Positions 15,515 through 22,956 of a DNA stretch of 22,956 bases are shown here, piece by piece. The translations under genes were made by a program, and so were the position numbers. Source of the DNA: a virus. The DNA lies in the IMG/VR virus record IMGVR_UViG_3300030098_000055, positions 1 to 22,956 of that record. One strand, given 5' to 3'. Within the stretch, counting starts at the first letter, position 1. The number at the start of each line of letters is the position of its first letter. The notes under the pieces were generated by a model. It had not been told where the DNA came from, made no database searches, and saw only the letters and a program-made list of their open reading frames with translations.

Positions 15515-18262
15515 TTATGTTCCGAAGCAGAACGCAGTTGGTTGCTTAATCGCAAAGTCAACATCTTGCAACGCAACAATCTTAACTGTACCGCTACCCG
15601 CTTTTGTGATTGTATCTACTGTTAGATCTAAACCACTCCACATACCAATACAGAACTGGCTGAAGTCTCCAAACAAGGCATCGTTATTAACAAGTTGATT
15701 TGAAACAATAACTGGATAGCCATTAATTTCATTGTTCTCAAAAACGAACTTACCTGTATTTGATGCAACTTCAGTACTCTTTAACGCACCTCTAGCAGAA
15801 GCATTAATGATGTAGAACATATTTGCGACATCAGCGTTTGCTGCGGCTACATCTGTTTCCATTCCGATGTACTCAGCGAATGTACCGAATGTAGTAATGG
15901 TTTGTGTTCCAACACCAGTTGTATCTTTAATACCTAATGGTTGGTTTGAAGAACCTGTACCATAAATAGCTGCGTTATCTAACTTAGTAGCAATAACTCT
16001 CGCAATATCATCTCTAATCATTGACTCAACATCAATGCTTGACTGTAATAGAAGTCTTCTTGTGAACTCAACAACTCCACCAACTGTCTTAGGTGTCATG
16101 TTGACCTGATCGAAGGCTTGCTGTGATTCTGTAGGCTCAGATCCTTCTCCCACGAAAAACCCTGTCGCTGTCTGAGTCATTCTTGGAATCGCAATGTTAC
16201 CAGAAAGTCCTGTAAGCATTGTAGGATTCGTTGCCATAACAGCCATTCTTTTACGAAGAATATCTATAAAAGAACCAGAAAGTAATTCTGTAGGAACTAA
16301 GTTACCACCCGCAGTTGCAGTACCAACATTCAAGTCTCTTTGTAAAACTTCGTTAGGAACTAAGATGCCATTTGCTGGTTTTTCATAACGCTTAGATGCT
16401 TCGTCTGAAACTTCTCTTTCAAATGCAGCAGCTTCTTGTGCTGATCTGTCATTAGGATTTGCTAGTGCATTTAAAGCTCTTAAGAAAGAAAACTTCTTAA
16501 CTTCTTTTGGTTCTAAACCAACTTCATTAGTTGTCATGTCTGTTGAACGAATAGGGGTATTATTGACCTCTGCCTTGTTTTTAACAAGATCGAGGATGGC
16601 TGCTCTTGCTTCAACAACAGATTTGTTGCCTTTAATAAGAGTTTCAGCTATGTCTTCTGCTCCATACTCTCCAAACTCACGACATAAAGAAGTGATAGAT
16701 GCTGTACGAGCGTTGTTTTCATCAATAGCACGTTGAACTTCGGCTTTGATGTCGATTTCAACGGATTTCTCCGCTTCAACCTGAGTTTCTTTAATAGGTT
16801 CTTCCATAGTGCGAACAGAGGGTGATGCGGAATCATCCGCAGAATTAAGTTCCATAGTAGGTGACTTATCTTCCATAGTAATACTATTACCTTGAGAGGG
16901 TGTAATTAAACTTCTTCCGAAGCCGATTGTAGGATCTGCTGGAACAGTTACAACCGATAATTCGTGTACTGACCATGACCTTGCGAGCATACCTTCTTCA
17001 GTCTCATCAATATCATTTATAGAATATCCAAAGCTAATACCTCGAATAATTCCATCTTTGACATCTTCTAAGATTTCAGATGCAAACTTACTTCTTGAGA
17101 AACGAATCTTTGCGTAACCTCTTTTGTCTTCACCAATATATGCAGATTCAACTACACCTATTGGTTTATCCATATTGTGATTAAACAAAACTGCACCGCC
17201 ATCATTCAGTCTTGAAAGATCAGCAGCCCCACGTTCATGGCTTAATATTTCGTTACCAAAATATCTTTTTACTGGATATTCAGAACTAAAAGGAAACTCA
17301 AATGTTCTTGATTTCACATTTTTGAAATCAGTTACTTCTTTTCTTTCCAATTTGTCATCAGATTCTATTGTTCTGATAGCTGCGATCTTAGTCAAAGTAG
17401 AAAACTTATGACCGACCTTACGATCTGTAGCCTCACCATTTCTATAAAGAGTAATGAGTGCAGCAGGATCGTCTGCTGTTCCTGTAATAGTAAAGGAACT
17501 ATCTGGTACATCTATTGATCCATCTCTTACGATGCGATCAATTTTTCCTCTAGCTGTACCACCACTAGAGTTCCACCTGACAAAATCACCGACCTTCAAA
17601 CCATCAGGCTCGGCTCTTTTCTCAACTGTTGTTGATTCAGTCATAGATTTTTCGTTAGTAGCGGGTTCAAACTTGATGGGATCAAATTCGTTTCTATCAA
17701 GCCAAGATTTAGCTTGGGAGACAGAATATTCAGACAGTCTGAATCTTATTGATTGAAGTTCAGCACCCTCTTCATTATTCTTTATACCAAAAATAAAGTC
17801 TACCCCTTGTGAACCCTCATTGTTTGACCGCCTAAATGTATCATATTGTTCTGGATTTGTAATAGTAGCTGCGTGTTCATTTGGATATGGCCTTGATAAT
17901 TCTATAGGTTCTGCTCTTTCTCTGGCTTTTTTTATAGCAGCAGCTTTACCTCTACTCCAACTAAAACCTGCATCACCTCCCCAGGCAGCCCAAGCAACCC
18001 TGCCTTTTGACGGATAACCCTTTTCACCAGGACTAAAACCTTCTGCTTTTTTGTCAACCTCATGCCTGCTGAAAAAACTAAACATACGCAAGGTCACATC
18101 TGGGGAAAGCTCTGAGCCACTTAATATCTGAGTTGCTCTTACTGCTGCTACTTGCGTACCACCTGCTCTACCTTCTTTTTTCCAATCTTTATATCTTTGT
18201 GCTTCCGTCTTCATCCCATCTGTAGGTTTGAGATTAATCTCAGTTCCGCTTACATTTGCCAT
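15515..18262 (-). CDS. Prohead protease - major capsid protein fusion (915 aa)
   Basis: One uninterrupted frame with several modules. Residues 20-115: RAGGTQVAAVRATQI, HEVDKKAEGFSPGEKGYPS and AWAAWGGDAGFSW, a segment I have seen before prohead proteases. About 153-200: a short alpha/beta piece (SIRFRLSEYSVSQAKSWLDR). About 220-293: a tudor-like DUF2945 domain (LKVGDFVRWNSSGGTARGKI). About 305-450: HK97-type prohead protease (family S78) with candidate catalytic H362, S410 (RGISFGYS) and E434. About 485-635: charged helical, delta/scaffold-like region. About 640-915: HK97-fold capsid protein (NVGTATAGGNLVPTEL, GFFVGEGSEP, AAIYGTGSSNQPLG). The protease would mature the shell from within. No internal ATG with a good ribosome binding site separates the two parts, and no separate capsid gene exists here. 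Confidence 0.92.
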   Translation of the reverse strand: MANVSGTEINLKPTDGMKTEAQRYKDWKKEGRAGGTQVAAVRATQILSGSELSPDVTLRMFSFFSRHEVDKKAEGFSPGEKGYPSKGRVAWAAWGGDAGFSWSRGKAAAIKKARERAEPIELSRPYPNEHAATITNPEQYDTFRRSNNEGSQGVDFIFGIKNNEEGAELQSIRFRLSEYSVSQAKSWLDRNEFDPIKFEPATNEKSMTESTTVEKRAEPDGLKVGDFVRWNSSGGTARGKIDRIVRDGSIDVPDSSFTITGTADDPAALITLYRNGEATDRKVGHKFSTLTKIAAIRTIESDDKLERKEVTDFKNVKSRTFEFPFSSEYPVKRYFGNEILSHERGAADLSRLNDGGAVLFNHNMDKPIGVVESAYIGEDKRGYAKIRFSRSKFASEILEDVKDGIIRGISFGYSINDIDETEEGMLARSWSVHELSVVTVPADPTIGFGRSLITPSQGNSITMEDKSPTMELNSADDSASPSVRTMEEPIKETQVEAEKSVEIDIKAEVQRAIDENNARTASITSLCREFGEYGAEDIAETLIKGNKSVVEARAAILDLVKNKAEVNNTPIRSTDMTTNEVGLEPKEVKKFSFLRALNALANPNDRSAQEAAAFEREVSDEASKRYEKPANGILVPNEVLQRDLNVGTATAGGNLVPTELLSGSFIDILRKRMAVMATNPTMLTGLSGNIAIPRMTQTATGFFVGEGSEPTESQQAFDQVNMTPKTVGGVVEFTRRLLLQSSIDVESMIRDDIARVIATKLDNAAIYGTGSSNQPLGIKDTTGVGTQTITTFGTFAEYIGMETDVAAANADVANMFYIINASARGALKSTEVASNTGKFVFENNEINGYPVIVSNQLVNNDALFGDFSQFCIGMWSGLDLTVDTITKAGSGTVKIVALQDVDFAIKQPTAFCFGT

Positions 18263-18264
18263 GA

Positions 18265-19818
18265 TTACTTAGTTTTTTTGCGTGTTTTCTTTGCTCTTGT
18301 TGGCTGTACTGTAGGCAAATCAAGTTCTAATTGACCTACCTCTACCTCAAGATCAAGATCTTTATCTAATGTAACTCCTAAGTCTTTAGCGACTTCTTGT
18401 TCTCTTGATATTTCTGAAATAATATCGTCATAATCACCTCCATTCGTAGCAGCTATAACTTGTGCCTTGCTCATATAACCCGCTTGTTCTGCTTCTCTGA
18501 AAGCTTTTACTTCTTTTAGTGGATCTACATAATGCTGTGCGGGTGGAGTCCATCTTGGCTTTATATATCTTTCTGGTCTTACTGCAAAATCGTCAAAATC
18601 TAATTCCCCAACAAGAACAGCTAACTTCATCCATTCTTTAAATACTCTTAGATGTAAATTATTTATCATATACTTTTGACAAAACTTCCAATGTTCTCTG
18701 TCTTCTAAAAGACTTAATCTTGAACTTGAATAATTAGTTTCACTAAAGTCTTTACTTATAGTTTCAAAACTACAACCAATACCTGTAGCAAAACGTCTAA
18801 TCTTATTTTTTACAAACATCTCATACTGCTGAGATGGATAATCTATATCTGGAATATTAATACTTTCGTTTGGTGCTAGATAACGAAACTCACCTGGCGA
18901 AAAGGATTGTATTCTTTGATTATTTTGTACTTCATCACCAATTAACTCTCCTTGATCGTTTTGTATAAATCCCATTATGCTCGCTCCCGCTCTTGCTCTG
19001 ATAACGGCTGCTTCTTCATAACCTTCTAATTGGTGCATATCAGCCATGACACTATGAAACCAAGGTACACCACGATTCTGGCCTGGTCTTTCTGGAAGAT
19101 ATAGGTGAATTATGTCTTCTGCATTTATAAAAATATGTAACTTTTGATTATTAGAAAAATCTAAATAATAAGCATCACCTGGATGCTTAGTAAGGATGGC
19201 ATAACGTACTGGTCTTCCCCACTCATCAATTTCCACTCCGTTTCGCCATTCATTTTTTATTTTTAAAGTTTTACCTGTATATTCTTCATCTAATAAATCA
19301 GACTCAATAAGTTGTAATGCAAGAGGTACTTTTGAGTTGCCAAACTGTTGTCTTACTATTCTAAATATTGCTTCACCTGATTCACATAATGCACCCGCAG
19401 CTAACCATTCAAATTCATGGAAACTGTACCTTCCCGCACAGTCACAACTATTAGCACCAGACCATTCAGCCCACTTCTGTTCTATAAGATTATTTATTCT
19501 TTGATCTCTTCTATTACCTCTTATCTGTAAAACCCTTGACTGAAACTTCATGCCAGTTCCAACTATGTTTATTTGAGTAGTTCTCTTAGCTTGTCTTGCA
19601 TAAGGATTATTTCTTACAAGTTCTCTTGATCTATCTCTTAACTTTCTAAGACTATTCCTAATCTCAGCATCAGCACTAAGTTGACTTGCCATCCAATCTG
19701 ATGTAAGCCTTGAGACTAAAGCTCCTTGATAAGCTCTTATATTTTTAAGAGGATTAGCTTTTTGTCCAAAACCTAAAACTCTTTTTACTGCATTAGTAAT
19801 ATTAGATCTTATTCCCAT
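18265..19818 (-). CDS. B: Portal protein, lambda gpB-like (517 aa)
   Basis: Fits the lambda-type portal family: VSRLTSDWMASQLSADAEIR near residue 35, RDRSRELVRNNPYARQAKRT, the Cys-containing WSGANSCDCAGRYSFHEFEW around 126, then GALCESGEAIFRIV, a RPGQNRGVPWFHSVM segment, and a Lys/Arg-rich C-terminus (RAKKTRKKTK). The portal is the dodecameric ring at the capsid vertex through which DNA is pumped and to which the tail binds. A GGAG ribosome binding site lies 7 nt upstream of the ATG, and the start shares a base with the preceding stop (TAATG). Length is close to lambda B (533). The 2-base gap to the fusion gene implies one transcript. Confidence 0.93.
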   Translation of the reverse strand: MGIRSNITNAVKRVLGFGQKANPLKNIRAYQGALVSRLTSDWMASQLSADAEIRNSLRKLRDRSRELVRNNPYARQAKRTTQINIVGTGMKFQSRVLQIRGNRRDQRINNLIEQKWAEWSGANSCDCAGRYSFHEFEWLAAGALCESGEAIFRIVRQQFGNSKVPLALQLIESDLLDEEYTGKTLKIKNEWRNGVEIDEWGRPVRYAILTKHPGDAYYLDFSNNQKLHIFINAEDIIHLYLPERPGQNRGVPWFHSVMADMHQLEGYEEAAVIRARAGASIMGFIQNDQGELIGDEVQNNQRIQSFSPGEFRYLAPNESINIPDIDYPSQQYEMFVKNKIRRFATGIGCSFETISKDFSETNYSSSRLSLLEDREHWKFCQKYMINNLHLRVFKEWMKLAVLVGELDFDDFAVRPERYIKPRWTPPAQHYVDPLKEVKAFREAEQAGYMSKAQVIAATNGGDYDDIISEISREQEVAKDLGVTLDKDLDLEVEVGQLELDLPTVQPTRAKKTRKKTK

Positions 19819-20402
19819 TAGTATGCTCCATCAAAACGAACAAAAGTAGCTCTTGGATTTCCAAGACCATTATCAATAAGTTCTGCTTGTTTTTCTCTTA
19901 TAACCTCTGCCTTAAGTTGACTCTTCAACATTATTAATTCTGATAATTCATATTTCTTAGCTGTTCTTGTTCCAATCTTATATTCCTGTATTACACCGCC
20001 ACTAAGAATATTTCTTATTGCTGCTTCAATAAGATCTAAATCTTTTTGTAATTGTGTTCGACCATCAAAAGCAGTTGGTGTTCCAGTATATGCTTGTGAA
20101 GCTAATACTTTAAATGATCCTCTAAATATAGTCTGACTTTCTTGACCTGATTTGTTTGCAACAGCTTGATAAAACCAATCACCCGCATCAAAATTTACTG
20201 TGGTAGTTGCGGGAATACTAAATTCAAAACCACTTAGATAAGCAGAACTATTTACTGTTGCACCTTCAGCAGATGTATTTGTTCTTAGGTAGTAAATTAC
20301 AGACCAATCAGGACTACTAATTCTGTTACCAAAAACATCTTGTGTCTCAGGAATCCTCCATTGAACAAGATCTCCTGCAATAATTTGTTGGGGAAAAGTC
20401 AC
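19818..20402 (-). CDS. W: Head completion protein, gpW-like, with an added N-terminal domain (194 aa)
   Basis: Residues 113-194 match lambda gpW (68 aa): helix QLQKDLDLIEAAIRNILSGG, a beta hairpin VIQEYKIGTRTAKKYE, helix SELIMLKSQLKAEVIREKQA and a C-terminal NPRATFVRF (lambda ends RRRGPAGFYV). gpW plugs the portal after packaging and prepares the site for FII. Residues 1-112 are an additional beta-sandwich-like domain (AGDLVQWRIPETQDVFGN, SVIYYLRTNTSAEG, FDAGDWFYQAVANKSG); I recall such domains as separate small proteins next to gpW in other phages. Position between the large terminase and portal is exactly that of lambda W. It starts 6 bases after the terminase stop. Confidence 0.82.
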   Translation of the reverse strand: MTFPQQIIAGDLVQWRIPETQDVFGNRISSPDWSVIYYLRTNTSAEGATVNSSAYLSGFEFSIPATTTVNFDAGDWFYQAVANKSGQESQTIFRGSFKVLASQAYTGTPTAFDGRTQLQKDLDLIEAAIRNILSGGVIQEYKIGTRTAKKYELSELIMLKSQLKAEVIREKQAELIDNGLGNPRATFVRFDGAY

Positions 20403-20408
20403 GATTAA

Positions 20409-22280
20409 TTACCAATTAGCGACAAAATTCGACTTTTTAGCCGATTTAGGACGATTTAAGTCTATCTTAGCCTCCTTTAGAGGTTCAGAAGGATAAATTT
20501 TTCTTTCAAACTGGTCATATATAGTTCTACGGTCATATTTTTGTAACAATCGCTGATATGCAGCCCATGAATACACCATTTCATCTAACGCTTCATTTCT
20601 AGCAGAACTTTTTTTGACCCATACACGCTCTTGATAACCATTCTTATATTTAAGAACTTGTCGCTCGGCTGTAAGCTCTTCAAAATAGTCTGGTGTAATT
20701 GTTGGATAGAAATGTATATAACCTTCTCCAATTTCAGCATCTTTCAACTTATTACTCAGAGTAGTTTTAATAACATCTACTCCTACAGGGAATAACTGCA
20801 CTCCTTTTTTTAATGCTTTACCAGAAAAATTAATATCAACCTTACTTGGCTTACCTAAAGCGGGTTTGCCTTTTTGACCAACACCTTTAATACCAATGAG
20901 TCCAATATGTGATCGTTCTCTGACATACTGATACACCTCATGGGTAAAGTGACCACCTGTATCAATAGCAGCACTTTCTATTTTTATCTCCTTCCCATCT
21001 ACATTTATAAACTTACCTAGTAATATCTCATCTAATTGTTTCCAAACATCTGCCCTAGAAGGAGAACCATATATAACTTGCCTATCAATAAGAAACATCT
21101 CCTCATTACGTCCAAAACCAAAAACAGACATACTTAATCTGTCATCCTGTGTATCAATACCCGCAGTTAAAAACAAAACTTCTTTTGGCGGTTTTGCTCT
21201 TTCATACTTAGCTTCTGATGCCCTAATCATCAAGGCATCAGCACCAACCTTCGCTTGATATTGATCCTCCCATGTCTCACCTAAAATAGTATTGATCCAC
21301 GTTTTTAATTGTTCTGGGTCATCTTTACTTTCTAAAAACTCTTCTACTAAATTAGGCCAACTCGCATTAGGTGAATATGAATATGCAGCCCATATATGAA
21401 AACCAACGTGTTTTGATTTACCTGGTGCAGTTGCTCGCCATTCTCCACGTTCTACCATATATCTTTTCTTTGTATCTGGAATTAGATGGTTACATGACTC
21501 ACATTTATATTTAACAGTATCAGGATCATCATTTTGCCATGTAAATTGCGACCATCTTAAATATTGCATGTGACCACACTCAGGACATGGACAGTAATAT
21601 CTCATCTGATTTGTCTGTAAAAACATTCTCTCTATACGAGAAAAATCTTTAATGGTAGGTGTAGAACCAGAAACTATTTTTCTGTTCCAGTAATACTCTG
21701 TTCTTCTTATACCAAGCTTAATTTGATCTCCTTCAGTACCCGCACCGCCAAGTGGATAACCATCAACCTCATCAAAAAGCACAACTCTACGACTAACTCT
21801 TCTAAATCCTCTAGGTGAGTTAGCACCAACTAAAGATAATGTTCCACCAGGAAAGTTTTTCTGTAGTAATGTATTAGAACCATCTTTTGCTTTTGGATCA
21901 CTTATCAATCCCTCTAAACATTTACTGTCACGAATCATAGGGGCTATTTCTTCTTTTGAATAACCAGTGGCATCTTCAATAGTTGGCTGTACAACCATTA
22001 TTGGACATGGATCTTGGTGGATGTGATAACCAATAATATGATTCAAAATCTTTGTATATCCAACCCTAGCTGATTTCATAACTGTCACCTGTTCTATATC
22101 AGGATCAGTTATCGCATCCATAATCCCTTTCTGATATGGCAATGTTCTCCACCTACCACCTTCGGCTGAACTTTCTGTAGATAAATAGGCATATTGATCT
22201 GCCCAATCACTAAGACTAAGCTTCTCAGGAGGTTTAAAACTATTAAATGCAGTTTTTTCTAGTAATAAAAGATTACTCAT
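20409..22280 (-). CDS. terL: Terminase large subunit, lambda gpA-like (623 aa)
   Basis: The ATP-driven packaging motor and cos-type nuclease. N-terminal ATPase: Walker-A-like MKSARVGYTK (K69-K77; gpA has the same deviant form) and Walker B VVLFDE (167-171). A zinc-ribbon-like insert, CPCPECGH and CESCNH (C230-C263), follows. The nuclease domain starts at about 365 with acidic D376 (AGIDTQDDRL), D440 (AAIDTGGH) and a late EALDEMVYSW. Length is near lambda A (641). gpA-type motors normally package from cos sites. ATG overlaps the small subunit stop as ATGA, implying coupled translation of the holoenzyme. Confidence 0.96.
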   Translation of the reverse strand: MSNLLLLEKTAFNSFKPPEKLSLSDWADQYAYLSTESSAEGGRWRTLPYQKGIMDAITDPDIEQVTVMKSARVGYTKILNHIIGYHIHQDPCPIMVVQPTIEDATGYSKEEIAPMIRDSKCLEGLISDPKAKDGSNTLLQKNFPGGTLSLVGANSPRGFRRVSRRVVLFDEVDGYPLGGAGTEGDQIKLGIRRTEYYWNRKIVSGSTPTIKDFSRIERMFLQTNQMRYYCPCPECGHMQYLRWSQFTWQNDDPDTVKYKCESCNHLIPDTKKRYMVERGEWRATAPGKSKHVGFHIWAAYSYSPNASWPNLVEEFLESKDDPEQLKTWINTILGETWEDQYQAKVGADALMIRASEAKYERAKPPKEVLFLTAGIDTQDDRLSMSVFGFGRNEEMFLIDRQVIYGSPSRADVWKQLDEILLGKFINVDGKEIKIESAAIDTGGHFTHEVYQYVRERSHIGLIGIKGVGQKGKPALGKPSKVDINFSGKALKKGVQLFPVGVDVIKTTLSNKLKDAEIGEGYIHFYPTITPDYFEELTAERQVLKYKNGYQERVWVKKSSARNEALDEMVYSWAAYQRLLQKYDRRTIYDQFERKIYPSEPLKEAKIDLNRPKSAKKSNFVANW

Positions 22281-22789
22281 GCAGCAGATAATTCTTCTAA
22301 TGCTTCTCTTACAATGTCATCTATACAACTAACAGCATTAGTATCTAAGTCAGGTAATCTTTGTTTTGCTTTAGATGATATTCCTAATAGTTTTGTTCTT
22401 GCTGTTGTAATAATCTCAGTCCACTTAAGTTGTACTTCTTGCATAGAAACAAGTGAGTCTTCTTTTTGTTTACGTTCTAACTCTAATAATTCTGCTTTGA
22501 GATGTTCTGTCCTAGCTTTACTTTCCTCATATTCTGGAATTGAGTCTTTTGTAGAAGAATATCTTTTCTTTTTAGGTGATTTTGATGTAGTAGGCAAAAC
22601 TGCATTATTTTTCATTCTGCGATATTGTCCATTCTTTTTCATCTCAGCAACCATAGTGTCGCTATTTATAACGATATTTCCTTGACTATCTTCCATAGCA
22701 GTCAAACGACCTTGCTTTATAGCCATATATACAGCTTGTATAGTTATTCCCATCTTCTCTGCTGCTTCTTTTCTGGTGATAAGAGACAT
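22277..22789 (-). CDS. terS: Terminase small subunit, lambda Nu1-like (170 aa)
   Basis: Residues 1-50 form a winged helix-turn-helix of the Nu1/excisionase type: MSLITRKEAAEKMGITIQAV, YMAIKQGRLTAMEDSQGNIV. It recognises packaging (cos) DNA and loads the large subunit. A basic linker (about 52-80) and a long charged coiled coil (about 88-135, SKARTEHLKAELLELERKQK) follow, the latter ending in the region that contacts the large subunit in lambda. Slightly shorter than Nu1 (181). It is the first gene behind the promoter at 22839-22874. No Shine-Dalgarno sequence is seen before the ATG. Confidence 0.9.
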   Translation of the reverse strand: MSLITRKEAAEKMGITIQAVYMAIKQGRLTAMEDSQGNIVINSDTMVAEMKKNGQYRRMKNNAVLPTTSKSPKKKRYSSTKDSIPEYEESKARTEHLKAELLELERKQKEDSLVSMQEVQLKWTEIITTARTKLLGISSKAKQRLPDLDTNAVSCIDDIVREALEELSAA

Positions 22790-22804
22790 GTGTAAATTAG
22801 ATAA

Positions 22805-22829
22805 TACGCTTATTATTTACAATAGCGTA
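22805..22829 (-). promoter_or_regulatory. Leader hairpin before terS
   Basis: TACGCT (minus strand, 22829-22824) pairs with AGCGTA (22810-22805), 13-nt spacer, with a possible 3-bp extension after a bulge. It falls in the predicted 50-nt leader of the terS transcript. It could affect translation or RNA stability, or be a DNA-binding dyad. Modest evidence. Confidence 0.4.
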
Positions 22830-22838
22830 ATTGTTTAT

Positions 22839-22874
22839 ATATGGTATAATACCGCACTACGATTAAGGTTACAA
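22839..22874 (-). promoter_or_regulatory. Sigma70-like promoter for the packaging/late operon
   Basis: Minus strand: TTGTAA at 22874-22869 (4/6 to TTGACA), a 17-base spacer, TATTAT at 22851-22846 (5/6 to TATAAT). Predicted start of transcription near 22839, giving a leader of about 50 nt before the terS ATG. Optimal spacing and position support it. The -10 sits inside the palindrome GGTATAATACC, so an opposite-strand -10 (TATAAT) is also present, but without a matching -35. Confidence 0.6.
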
Positions 22875-22900
22875 AAATATAAAAATGTGATTTATTAAGC

Positions 22901-22921
22901 CATGTAAATTCCATTTACATG
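22901..22921. repeat. 21-bp palindrome upstream of the promoter (operator candidate)
   Basis: CATGTAAAT-TCC-ATTTACATG: 9-bp perfect arms with a 3-base centre, ending 27 bases beyond the -35 element. The dyad suits a dimeric DNA-binding protein. A terminator is less likely because the stem is AT-rich and no T-run follows directly. Its inner heptamer recurs at 22790-22796 and 22815-22821. Confidence 0.7.
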
Positions 22922-22956
22922 AAATGCCTAGAAAAATTTTGCGACCCGAAGTTACC

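Noticed and set aside
15289-15579. Longer 96-codon version of the small Lys-rich protein
   Set aside because: It would overlap the capsid gene by 65 bases; the ATG at 15513 directly behind the capsid stop gives a family-like N-terminus (MKVELIRST).
16535-16876. Internal starts (ATG at 16876 or 16537) yielding a free capsid protein
   Set aside because: Neither has a Shine-Dalgarno sequence at proper distance, so the fusion is the simplest reading; not excluded.
22845-22850. Rightward promoter with extended -10 (TGGTATAAT)
   Set aside because: The -10 match arises from the GGTATAATACC palindrome; no -35 lies at 16-18 bases, and no rightward gene starts in the remaining sequence. It cannot be excluded beyond the edge.
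22901-22921. Palindrome read as an intrinsic terminator
   Set aside because: AT-rich 9-bp stem with a 3-nt loop and no immediately following T-run on either strand; an operator-type dyad fits better.
1-22956. CRISPR arrays, tRNA genes, insertion sequences, defence systems
   Set aside because: No spaced direct repeats, cloverleaf sequences, transposase motifs or non-structural genes were recognised; nearly all of the window is explained by virion genes.

Overview
The window is the late structural region of a tailed dsDNA phage (or prophage) with a lambda-like siphovirus architecture. Every convincing gene is on the minus strand, so transcription runs from right to left. The DNA is AT-rich. 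The tail-fibre genes are built from modules I associate with marine phages of cyanobacteria and Pelagibacter-like hosts (the TVSGTTTTINTTNL-type segment, GKILQVV fibre heads, AQRP/FEGYNGS repeats, a plastocyanin-like insert). I infer a marine bacteriophage, but the host cannot be named from this sequence. No integrase, repressor or host gene is visible, so lytic and prophage states cannot be separated.

Layout in transcription order. (1) Control region, 22790-22956: a sigma70-like promoter facing the packaging genes, a 21-bp palindrome, and four copies of TGTAAAT/ATTTACA. (2) Packaging and head, 22789-14904: small terminase (Nu1-like), large terminase (gpA-like), a gpW-type head completion protein with an extra N-terminal domain, portal (gpB-like), a single 915-residue polypeptide joining a prohead protease to an HK97-fold major capsid protein, a small Lys-rich protein and a probable decoration protein. 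(3) A strong intrinsic terminator, 14874-14897. (4) Connector and tail, 14871-4527: gpFII-like, gpU-like, a 50-residue ORF, tail tube, tail assembly chaperone G with its G-GT -1 frameshift product, tape measure, then gpM, gpL, gpK, gpI and gpJ homologues in lambda order. (5) Fibre module, 4527-1: a collar-domain fibre, a large 680-residue modular fibre with a cupredoxin-like insert, two paralogous small fibre proteins flanking a tail-fibre assembly chaperone, and the first 14 codons of another gene at the left edge.

How they work together: TerS/TerL cut and pump DNA through the portal into a prohead made from the protease-capsid fusion. The gpW- and FII-like proteins close the head. Tube, tape measure and chaperones G/GT build a non-contractile tail capped by the gpU-like protein. 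M, L, K, I and J form the tip, and the fibre genes supply adsorption. Genes are packed tightly, with 1-base TAATG or 4-base ATGA overlaps, or TAATTATG junctions. The most notable points are the protease-capsid fusion, the in-operon terminator ending 3 nt before the FII start codon, the A_AAA_AAC frameshift site, the type-1-copper-like residue pattern inside a tail fibre, and the repeated TGTAAAT element upstream of terS. No lambda Z counterpart was seen, and no separate scaffold gene was seen. No gene-free stretch longer than 300 bases exists.
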